7,919 bases of DNA from JBBKXP01 sp038251315 (lineage in GTDB: Bacteria > Pseudomonadota > Alphaproteobacteria > Rhodobacterales > Rhodobacteraceae), in contig JBBSBK010000125.1 of assembly GCA_038251315.1 (NCBI GenBank), positions 1 to 7,919 on the forward strand. The letters are read 5' to 3'. Every line of letters starts with the position of its first letter. Position 1 is the stretch's first letter. Positions 1-5,514 of this stretch are shown in pieces. The notes under the pieces are model-generated. The model saw only the letters and a list, made by a program, of their open reading frames with translations. It was not told the DNA's origin and searched no databases. A program made the position numbers and the translations under genes.

Positions 1-471
1 GCATTGGGCGATCTGGCGGCGGCCCGGAACCGGATGACCGATCTGGAAACCGCGTGGGATGACGCGCAGGCCACCATGCGCCCCAACGACCCGACGGCCT
101 GGGGCAATGTGGATGGCGCAATCGACGATGCACTGACGGCCTTGCGCGCCAAGACGCCTGACACGGCACAGGTCGACACCACACTGTCCGGTCTGCAAAC
201 GGCCCTTGCCGACCCGACAGGGTCCGGGGCCCTGGGCGGCAACGTCCAGACCATCTCTGGCGTGGTTACCACCGACGCCAACGGCCGCTCCCTGCCGTGC
301 GAGGTCATGCTGGAACAGTTCCGCACGATACGGGCGGGCGCAAATGCAACGGGCGCCGACCGCTCCACCATCGACACAATTCAGGCCAAGGGGACCGAGC
401 GGTGCAATGCCGACGACGACACCCGCGCTGACGACCTCTTTGCGCAGGGCATCGCCCTGATGACCAACTGA
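1..471 (+). CDS. Uncharacterised small acidic protein (5' end missing)
   Basis: Open from the first base of the window to a TGA at 469-471, giving 156 residues of the C-terminal part; the true start lies upstream, and the TTG at position 4 is not a convincing start. The visible protein is Asp/Ala/Thr-rich and acidic. It begins with a likely amphipathic helix (ARNRMTDLETAWDDAQATM), followed by an AWGNVDGAIDDALTALR helix. There are two cysteines, in LPCEVML and ERCNADD, but no membrane segment. Proteins of this look are often small exported proteins with an N-terminal signal peptide, but that end is not visible, so export is only inferred. The stop lies 23 bp before the DUF347 membrane protein, whose ribosome-binding site sits in the gap, so the two are probably co-transcribed. 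I do not recognise a named family and assign no function. Confidence 0.75.
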   Translation, partial: ALGDLAAARNRMTDLETAWDDAQATMRPNDPTAWGNVDGAIDDALTALRAKTPDTAQVDTTLSGLQTALADPTGSGALGGNVQTISGVVTTDANGRSLPCEVMLEQFRTIRAGANATGADRSTIDTIQAKGTERCNADDDTRADDLFAQGIALMTN

Positions 472-483
472 CCCACGCAAACC

Positions 484-488
484 GGAGA
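484..488 (+). promoter_or_regulatory. Ribosome-binding site of the DUF347 membrane protein
   Basis: GGAGA lies six bases before the ATG at 495, followed by an A-rich spacer. It supports this start and fits translation of the gene as the second member of a two-gene operon. Confidence 0.7.
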
Positions 489-494
489 AAAATA

Positions 495-1307
495 ATGACA
501 TCCCTTTCCGATATTCATTCCGCCGAGGTCGATGGTCGGAGCGCGCAGGCGCCTTCGAAGCCAAACCGCGTCCCAACAGCGACCGTCGATTTCTGGTTGA
601 TCAAGCTGATGGCCGTCACCATGGGCGAAACCGCCGCCGATTTTCTGGCGGTCAACCTCGGCCTCGGCCTGACCGCGACGTCCCTGCTGATGGCCGCGAT
701 CCTGCTCATCGCGCTGGCGCTGCAATTTCGGCAGCGGGCCTACGTGCCGTGGTCTTACTGGTTGGCAGTCGTGCTCATCTCCATCGTTGGCACCTTGGTG
801 ACCGACAACCTCGTGGACAACTTTGGCGTCTCGCTGGTGACCACGACCATCCTCTTCACCGTACTTCTCGGGGCAACTTTTGCCGCGTGGTATGTATTCG
901 AACGAACGCTCTCCATTCACGAGGTCAAGACAACCCGGCGCGAGGCATTCTATTGGCTCGCAATCCTCTTCACCTTCGCGCTTGGGACCGCAGCCGGCGA
1001 TCTGGTCGCTGAACACTTCGCACTGGGATACCTCGCCACCGGCATCCTGTTTGGCATGATCATCGCGTCGATCACCGCGGGCTACTATGCGCTAAAGCTC
1101 GACGGAGTCTGGGCTTTTTGGATCGCCTATATATTCACTCGGCCGCTGGGCGCTTCATTCGGCGACCTGCTGTCGCAGCCTGCGGAATATGGCGGGTTCG
1201 GGTTGGGCACCATCGTGACAAGCGCCCTTTTCCTGGCCGCTATTGTTGCAATCGTCGTTTACATGTCGAAAACGCATGAGGGTCAGGAGCCCGTGCTTCC
1301 GGGATGA
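495..1307 (+). CDS. Four-repeat DUF347 integral membrane protein (COG4705 type)
   Basis: A 270-residue polytopic inner-membrane protein. After a polar cytoplasmic-looking N-terminus (residues 1-32) it shows four internal repeats with the pattern aromatic-Trp-(Leu/Ile), about eight residues, Gly, four residues, Asp-x-Leu/Val. These are near 33-52 (GETAADFL), 88-108 (GTLVTDNL), 153-173 (GTAAGDLV) and 208-228 (GASFGDLL). Each repeat is followed by a second hydrophobic helix, giving about eight membrane segments. This matches the Pfam DUF347 repeat, known as four tandem copies with a conserved tryptophan in bacterial membrane proteins (COG4705). The regularly placed Asp/Glu inside membrane segments suggest a transporter or channel, but no substrate is established. 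The ATG at 495 has a good ribosome-binding site. The stop codon is embedded in a short GC dyad (1300-1312). Family membership is confident; function is unknown. Confidence 0.88.
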   Translation: MTSLSDIHSAEVDGRSAQAPSKPNRVPTATVDFWLIKLMAVTMGETAADFLAVNLGLGLTATSLLMAAILLIALALQFRQRAYVPWSYWLAVVLISIVGTLVTDNLVDNFGVSLVTTTILFTVLLGATFAAWYVFERTLSIHEVKTTRREAFYWLAILFTFALGTAAGDLVAEHFALGYLATGILFGMIIASITAGYYALKLDGVWAFWIAYIFTRPLGASFGDLLSQPAEYGGFGLGTIVTSALFLAAIVAIVVYMSKTHEGQEPVLPG

Positions 1308-1312
1308 TCCCG
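1300..1312. repeat. Short GC dyad spanning the stop codon
   Basis: CGGGATGATCCCG is a perfect dyad with a single central base and includes the TGA stop of the membrane protein gene. As RNA it could form only a 4-bp stem with a 5-base loop, and no T-run follows, so it is at best a weak stem at the operon end. It could be chance. Confidence 0.25.
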
Positions 1313-1633
1313 ATGAGACCGGCTAGAAGCTGATTCCATTTTGCCGCAGAACGGTTCCGAGGTTGCCATCGGGAACGTCTGAGCGACATGCCGAATGATC
1401 GATTTTCAACTTAATTTGCACATATGGCTGAAGGTCCGAGATCATCACATCGGATTTCGGACGCGGCAAGTGGGGCAAGAATGCCCGGCGAAGGATCGGA
1501 CAACCCGGCCGCACCAAATCCGAGTCCGGATGGCAGGAAGGTCTGCACAGAATGACGCGTTCTGACCGCGCAACCAAATGCTTAAATTTGAGTTCCGAGA
1601 GGAATACGCAATAGCTGCAAGTCGTTCGCAGAC

Positions 1634-1651
1634 TTGCCGGCGACCCGGCAA
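1634..1651. repeat. Perfect 7-bp hairpin/dyad upstream of the dioxygenase gene
   Basis: TTGCCGG and CCGGCAA are separated by CGAC, forming a 7-bp stem with a 4-base loop. It ends about 50 bp before the dioxygenase ATG. No T-run follows on either strand (the next bases are a mixed AT-rich run), so a rho-independent terminator is unlikely. Its left arm coincides with the possible -35 box described next, so an operator role is conceivable. Confidence 0.5.
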
Positions 1652-1662
1652 TATGCTAATAA
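1634..1662 (+). promoter_or_regulatory. Possible sigma70-type promoter for the dioxygenase gene
   Basis: TTGCCG (1634-1639), a 17-base spacer and TAATAA (1657-1662) resemble a -35/-10 pair. Transcription would start near 1669, leaving a leader of about 30 bases to the ATG at 1702. It sits in the most AT-rich part of the gap and overlaps the 1634-1651 dyad. The match is by eye only. Confidence 0.35.
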
Positions 1663-1701
1663 TTATTTGTCAACTGGTCGACCCACAGGAGTTCCGCAAC
1701 G

Positions 1702-2535
1702 ATGCTGCAATCTCAGCCTGCCACGCCGATCGACATCGACAGCGCCACGGAGACCCTGCAGCGCGACGGAATCGTGGGCCGCAAGGGAGCATTTTCGCGC
1801 GACTTTGCCGAGGCAATGCGCGAAGACATGATGACCGCCTTCTGGCAGGCCATCCAGCGCCCCGGTGGTGCAGTCGGGCGAGGGCCCCGCCGCTGGTATG
1901 TCGAAATCCATCCGCAGGAATTTGGCGGTTTTGCTGAACTGGCGTCGCATCCGTGGGTGACGGGGATGTGCCGGGCGGTGCTGGGCAATGATTACCGCAT
2001 TGTCGAGATCGGCTTTGACACCCCCTTCCAAGGGGCCAGGAATCAGCCTTGGCACCGCGATTTCCCCTCGCCTCCCGACACGTGGCGTGACCGACGCATC
2101 ACGTCGCTGGCGTTCAACCTGACCGGTGTCGATGTGACCCCCGACATGGGGCCTTTCGAAGTAGCACCCGGCACGCAATTCGACGATGGTCGCGACTGGT
2201 CGCACGAGATGTTTCCCGACAAGGCACTCTGGCCCACCTATGCCGAACGCGGCGTCAAGAAGTATCCCGAGATGGGCGACATCTCCTGCCGTTCGGCGCT
2301 GACGATGCATCGCGGAACGGCGCATCCCTCGCCCATCGCGCGACCGGTTCTTGTTCTTGGGGTAGATGCCCCGGGCGCCGGGCATGACGCGCTGCATGAC
2401 TTGATGGTAACGCGTGATTTTCTTGACGCGCTGCCCCTGGTCGTGCGCGATCACCTGACCTGCCGGGTCGTGGACGCATTGGTGCCGGTCACCCAGAAGC
2501 ACGACATCGAAGGGCTGGTGATGGGCACCGAGTGA
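1702..2535 (+). CDS. Phytanoyl-CoA dioxygenase (PhyH) family oxygenase
   Basis: A 277-residue cytoplasmic non-haem Fe(II)/2-oxoglutarate-dependent oxygenase, of usual length for the bacterial PhyH family. The double-stranded beta-helix carries the metal-binding HxD motif in QPWHRDF (His118, Asp120) and a distal histidine in LTMHRGTAH (His203). Arg214, eleven residues further on in ARPVLVLG, fits the 2-oxoglutarate-binding arginine; this spacing is typical of the family. Between them, residues 150-158 (GPFEVAPGT) match the conserved GPxxxxPGS/T turn. The chemistry is oxidative decarboxylation of 2-oxoglutarate coupled to hydroxylation of a substrate. The substrate cannot be read from the sequence: bacterial members act on many small molecules and the phytanoyl-CoA name is only a family label. 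The ATG at 1702 is preceded by AGGAG at 1687-1691, ten bases upstream. No acyl-CoA enzyme, ligase or biosynthetic partner lies next to it; a transporter gene follows 213 bp downstream. Confidence 0.88.
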   Translation: MLQSQPATPIDIDSATETLQRDGIVGRKGAFSRDFAEAMREDMMTAFWQAIQRPGGAVGRGPRRWYVEIHPQEFGGFAELASHPWVTGMCRAVLGNDYRIVEIGFDTPFQGARNQPWHRDFPSPPDTWRDRRITSLAFNLTGVDVTPDMGPFEVAPGTQFDDGRDWSHEMFPDKALWPTYAERGVKKYPEMGDISCRSALTMHRGTAHPSPIARPVLVLGVDAPGAGHDALHDLMVTRDFLDALPLVVRDHLTCRVVDALVPVTQKHDIEGLVMGTE

Positions 2536-2577
2536 CGTCGGCCCTGCCACAGCGGGCAGCAGTCCATGCGGCGACCG

Positions 2578-2605
2578 GACCGGTTCAACAGCATCGAAAC
2601 CGGTC
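2578..2605. repeat. 8-bp inverted repeat downstream of the dioxygenase gene
   Basis: GACCGGTT (2578-2585) and AACCGGTC (2598-2605) are perfect complements separated by 12 bases, about 40 bp after the dioxygenase stop. The stem is stable enough to act as a 3'-end structure, but no U-run follows directly (a pyrimidine run, TCTTTTCTT, comes only near 2640). Calling it a terminator is therefore tentative. A weaker 5-bp stem, CTGCC/GGCAG, lies just upstream at 2544-2559. Confidence 0.4.
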
Positions 2606-2694
2606 AGCGGGCGTTGAAAGTCGCTTAGCTGAGCCGGGATCTTTTCTTAGGTGTGGGAAATGGCCCGTCAGCACCCGAATCCTTTGACGCGCAC

Positions 2695-2722
2695 TTGACC
2701 GGACGGCGCCGTGCCGTATGAC
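2695..2722 (+). promoter_or_regulatory. Possible promoter of the EamA transporter gene
   Basis: TTGACC (2695-2700), a 16-base spacer and TATGAC (2717-2722) resemble a sigma70-type promoter about 27 bp before the transporter ATG. A second TTGAC lies at 2684. Judged by eye in GC-rich DNA, so only tentative. Confidence 0.3.
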
Positions 2723-2748
2723 CGGCAGCGGCTCACAAAGGGGTTTCC

Positions 2749-3591
2749 ATGCACGCGCTGATCTTCGGTCTGATTGCAGCACTCGCATGGGCGGTGCATG
2801 ACCTATGTGTGCGGCTGGTCAGCCAACGCACCGGGGTTCATGCGGCGTTGCTGGCTGTGCTTGGGTTCGGGGCGGTGCCGACCTTGGCGGTTTCGCTGTT
2901 CTTTGGTGGCTGGGCAGAGATGACTGGCGCGGCCTGGGCCTATGCGGTGGCGTCGGGCGCGGTGTTCGGGCTTGGGTCTTTGTCCTTGTATGCTGCCTTT
3001 GCCATCGGACCGGTGCGGCTGGTCGCGCCGATCATCGGGGCGTATCCGATTCTGACGGTGCTGGCGGCATGGTTGCGCGGCGCGCCTGTCGGGTTGGCCG
3101 ACATGCTGGCTGTCCTTGCGATCGTCGCCGGGGTCGGGCTGGTTGCGGTTCTGGCCGACGATGGAGCTTCGGCCGGGCGACGGGGCCGTGCTATTGTCGC
3201 ATCCCTGGTCGCAGGGTTGGGCTTTGCGCTTGCGTTTGCCCTTGGGCAGGCGGCAACGCGGGCGGGCGCGGATTTTCCGGTGATCGTGGCAGCGCGCGCC
3301 GCGGCGTTTCTGGCGGTCCTGATCGTCGCCATGGTGGCCAGCGCTGGCATGCGCCCGGCCCGCCGGCTTTGGCCGGTGCTGGCGCTGATGGGCGCGTTGG
3401 ACGCCACGGCCCTGGGATTGGTCACCCTCGCAGGGAGATTGCCCAACCCGGAATATGCCGCGGTCGCCGCATCGACGTTCGGGATGCTGACTGTGGTGCT
3501 GGCCTGGGCGGTGCTGGGCGAAGGCATGCGCCGGGCGCAATGGGCCAGTGTCGCCCTTGTCTTTGGCGGGATCGCGGCGCTGGGACTCTAA
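2749..3591 (+). CDS. EamA/DMT superfamily transporter
   Basis: A 280-residue inner-membrane protein made almost entirely of hydrophobic helices, about ten, in two homologous halves. This is the standard architecture of EamA-domain drug/metabolite transporters, at the usual length. The first half ends with a typical segment at residues 87-132 (GPVRLVAPIIGAYPIL and following). A charged cytoplasmic linker with GRRGRA lies near 136-148. The second half closes with the matching segment at 233-280 (PEYAAVAASTFGML, then WAVLGEGM). In the family, the conserved pro/gly-containing helix followed by a Trp/Gly-Glu turn marks the end of each EamA repeat. Substrates range from amino acids to nucleotide sugars and cannot be told from sequence. 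AAAGGGG at 2737-2743 precedes the ATG by five bases. The gene is extremely rich in G and C at third positions, more so than the desaturase downstream. It appears to be a single-gene unit. Confidence 0.88.
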   Translation: MHALIFGLIAALAWAVHDLCVRLVSQRTGVHAALLAVLGFGAVPTLAVSLFFGGWAEMTGAAWAYAVASGAVFGLGSLSLYAAFAIGPVRLVAPIIGAYPILTVLAAWLRGAPVGLADMLAVLAIVAGVGLVAVLADDGASAGRRGRAIVASLVAGLGFALAFALGQAATRAGADFPVIVAARAAAFLAVLIVAMVASAGMRPARRLWPVLALMGALDATALGLVTLAGRLPNPEYAAVAASTFGMLTVVLAWAVLGEGMRRAQWASVALVFGGIAALGL

Positions 3592-3720
3592 GCACAGGCC
3601 CCGATCGTCAGATCCGAAACGCCGCCAGCGGCGCCGCGCAGCTTACCTCTGCCGGGTTCCTTTCCCGTTTGACCCGCCCCCGTTCAAGGGTGACGAACCG
3701 GTCAGCGCAGCCACACACAA

Positions 3721-3740
3721 GATCGAACTACTGTTCGATC
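3721..3740. repeat. Perfect 8-bp dyad, candidate operator
   Basis: GATCGAAC, four bases TACT, then GTTCGATC: twenty bases with perfect twofold symmetry around a 4-base centre. It lies about 130 bp after the transporter stop and 240 bp before the chosen desaturase start. The following bases are not T-rich, so a rho-independent terminator is unlikely. A binding site for a dimeric regulator, or a stem in a long leader, are both possible. Confidence 0.5.
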
Positions 3741-3926
3741 AGCACCATCACCATGTTCCAAAACGAGCAACTCCCAGTCTGGGCCGCATCTACAAGGCAT
3801 GGGTAATCGCAAGTCGACAGCCGTCCGACTGGCAATGCGACATCCGCTGATCCTGCCAGCATTCCCGGGCCCTCTGCACTCGTTCACCCACGGATCAATT
3901 TTCCGAAGGTTTGCGTCATGGGATAT

Positions 3927-3954
3927 TTGCAAAAACCTGCGGATCGTCTATGCA
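3927..3954 (+). promoter_or_regulatory. Possible promoter of the desaturase gene
   Basis: TTGCAA (3927-3932), a 16-base spacer and TATGCA (3949-3954) would start transcription near 3961, about 18 bases before the ATG at 3979. Weak match by eye. Confidence 0.22.
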
Positions 3955-3978
3955 GTCAGACAGCAAAAAAGAAGGCAC

Positions 3979-5025
3979 ATGCGCAATCATTCCGAATCCC
4001 ATCCGCAGCCGCCTGAAACAATGGCCGCGAAAGAGTGGGTCACCATACTCTCAGAATACCGCGAACCCAGTCTGGCGCGCAGTTCCTATGAACTTGCAGT
4101 CACGGCGGGGCCGTTCGTTTTTCTGTGGTTCCTGGCGTGGTGGTCCTTGTCTTTCAGTTACTGGCTGACGCTGGTAATTTCGTTGTGCAATGCGGGATTC
4201 TTGTTGCGCCTGTTTGCCATTCAGCACGATTGCGGACACGGTGCGTTCTTCAACAACAGGACCGCGAGCGACTGGCTTGGACGCGTACTCGGCGTGCTCA
4301 CCTTGACGCCTTACGATGTCTGGCGGCGATCGCATTCCATACACCACAGCTCGGCCGGAAATCTCGGCCGACGCGGCATTGGTGATGTTCACACCCTGAC
4401 GGTCACCGAGTATCGCGCACTGACGCCACTCAATCGTCTGATGTACAGGCTTTATCGACACCCCGTCGTCCTGTTTGGTCTGGGGCCGGGATATCTCTTT
4501 TTCCTGCAGAACCGGTTGCCTCTGGGCCTTATGGGCAAGGCCAGATACTGGGTCAGCGCGATGTGTACAAATGCCGCGACTCTCGCCAGTTTGGCCCTTA
4601 TTCTTTATTGTGGCGGCCTGATGCCGATCTTGTTGATTTTCCTGCCTTCGACGCTGCTTGCAGCGACTGCGGGGGTCTGGCTGTTCTATGTCCAGCACCA
4701 GTTCGAGACCACCCATTGGGCGGCCGAGGACGACTGGCAATTGCATGACGCGGCCCTGAAGGGCAGTTCGTACTATGTGCTGCCGTCCTGGCTGCAATGG
4801 CTCAGTGCCAACCTCGGAATACACCACGTGCATCACGTCCATAGTCGCATTCCGTTCTATCGATTGCCTGAAGTGCTGCGAGATCACACTGTTCTTGCCG
4901 AAGGCAATCGCATGACAATCCGGGAAAGCTTTCACAACGCCAGGTTGCATCTGTGGGACGAACAAACCAAACGGTTGCTGTCATTTTCGCAGGTCCGGGC
5001 AAAGGACCGCTTGTGCCGGGAATGA
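3979..5025 (+). CDS. Membrane fatty acid desaturase (DesA/omega-6 type)
   Basis: A 348-residue integral membrane di-iron desaturase that inserts a double bond into an acyl chain of membrane lipids or acyl carriers, using O2 and an electron donor. All three histidine boxes are present: HDCGH (His83, His87), HSIHH (His119, His122, His123) and HHVHH (His282, His285, His286). A further conserved QHQFETTHW stretch lies at 239-247. Hydrophobic segments near 44-82, 163-178, 192-213 and 215-238 give the usual paired membrane helices with the boxes on the cytoplasmic side. The SAGNL after the second box and the HSRIP after the third resemble bacterial delta-12/omega-6 type (COG3239) enzymes, but regioselectivity cannot be read from sequence. 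I chose ATG 3979 because GAAGG sits just before it, although only three bases away; ATG 4021 is an alternative that would keep all boxes. The gene looks slightly less GC-rich than the transporter upstream. No electron-transfer partner gene is adjacent. Confidence 0.9.
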   Translation: MRNHSESHPQPPETMAAKEWVTILSEYREPSLARSSYELAVTAGPFVFLWFLAWWSLSFSYWLTLVISLCNAGFLLRLFAIQHDCGHGAFFNNRTASDWLGRVLGVLTLTPYDVWRRSHSIHHSSAGNLGRRGIGDVHTLTVTEYRALTPLNRLMYRLYRHPVVLFGLGPGYLFFLQNRLPLGLMGKARYWVSAMCTNAATLASLALILYCGGLMPILLIFLPSTLLAATAGVWLFYVQHQFETTHWAAEDDWQLHDAALKGSSYYVLPSWLQWLSANLGIHHVHHVHSRIPFYRLPEVLRDHTVLAEGNRMTIRESFHNARLHLWDEQTKRLLSFSQVRAKDRLCRE

Positions 5026-5514
5026 ATGCGCCTGGAGGATGCCCGACTGACAGGTAGGTTTTTTGCGCGAATGTGAGCGACTGAAATGTCGCACGTTGCC
5101 TTGAGTGTTTCAGGAATTCTGCTCTACGGCCACTCAGTCCCTTGTGGACGGCAGGCTTGACCGGATCCGGCGGTTACGACAAGGTCCACGAGTCTTGCAG
5201 ACCAGCCCTTCCACCGCCCCAACCATGCGGAACTTGCCAACCAACCGCTTCACCGACGCCGCCCTACGGACGAAACGGGCACCATGAATGACCGCTATTT
5301 TTGCTGCAGTTCAACCGACAACGACCATCGTGATCCGACCGATAACTCTTTCAGGCGTCGCGTCCGTCGGCACCGCGCGCCAAGCGACCATAAACCCTTC
5401 GCCGGGCGGAACGATTAGTCGCCAGCCCGGTTATCCTTCAGCAAAAAGCGCATTTACAGCAGCTGGGTCAAAAAATCTCGTCGACACCTGAAGAGCGCGG
5501 CACTGACCTCCGAA
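5026..5514. other. Gene-free region before the glucan synthase gene
   Basis: About 490 bp with no convincing gene. A T6 run (5059-5064) follows the desaturase stop by about 35 bases, but only a very short stem precedes it. An imperfect hairpin, GCGAC (5077-5081) with GTCGC (5088-5092), follows. From about 5110 to 5290 the plus strand is markedly rich in C and poor in G, and short frames there resemble no known protein. CCGGATCCGG (5161-5170) is a perfect 10-bp palindrome. The glucan synthase frame is closed upstream by a TAG at 5416-5418, so the gene cannot extend into most of this stretch. Its promoter is presumably here, but I cannot point to it. Confidence 0.55.

Larger units (their letters stand above)
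1308..1701. other. Intergenic region without a convincing gene
   Basis: About 390 bp between the DUF347 gene and the dioxygenase gene. Short open frames on either strand start with weak codons, lack ribosome-binding sites and resemble no family I know. The stretch contains a spaced inverted repeat GTCCGA (1434-1439) / TCGGAC (1457-1462), a short AT-rich dyad CAAAT/ATTTG (1575-1590), and near its 3' end the hairpin and possible promoter listed separately. The last 50 bp are more AT-rich than the surroundings, as expected of a promoter region. Confidence 0.6.
3592..3978. other. Intergenic region before the desaturase gene
   Basis: About 390 bp. The desaturase reading frame stays open upstream to 3799, but that extension (rich in Arg, Pro and His, no family resemblance) does not look translated. 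Near the transporter end, CGCCGC and GCGGCG form a compact GC dyad at 3620-3633, a possible weak 3' stem without a T-run. A perfect 8-bp dyad lies at 3721-3740. A possible promoter lies at 3927-3954. I see no RNA gene. Confidence 0.55.

Noticed and set aside
1323..1577. 84-residue minus-strand frame in the gap before the dioxygenase
   Set aside because: TTG start, no ribosome-binding site I can see, no family resemblance. Not supported as a gene.
1578..1937. 119-residue plus-strand frame overlapping the dioxygenase start
   Set aside because: Starts in the AT-rich promoter-like region and continues out of frame into the dioxygenase gene; composition is that of a shadow.
1663..2550. 295-residue open frame on the minus strand
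   Set aside because: Antisense to the complete dioxygenase gene, which has all active-site residues; a GC-rich shadow.
2805..3806. 333-residue plus-strand frame overlapping the transporter
   Set aside because: Gly/Arg/Cys-rich translation typical of an out-of-frame reading of a hydrophobic membrane protein gene; the EamA frame is the real one.
4051..4965. 304-residue open frame on the minus strand
   Set aside because: Antisense to the desaturase with its three histidine boxes; low-complexity Arg/Gln-rich product.
5059..5092. T6 run and nearby hairpin as a rho-independent terminator of the desaturase gene
   Set aside because: The hairpin follows the T-run instead of preceding it, and the sequence before the T-run forms only a very short stem.
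5105..5491. Two consecutive small plus-strand frames (60 and 67 residues)
   Set aside because: No ribosome-binding sites and low-complexity Thr/Pro/Arg-rich products; the second overlaps the region upstream of the glucan synthase start. Considered as a broken gene but nothing recognisable is left.
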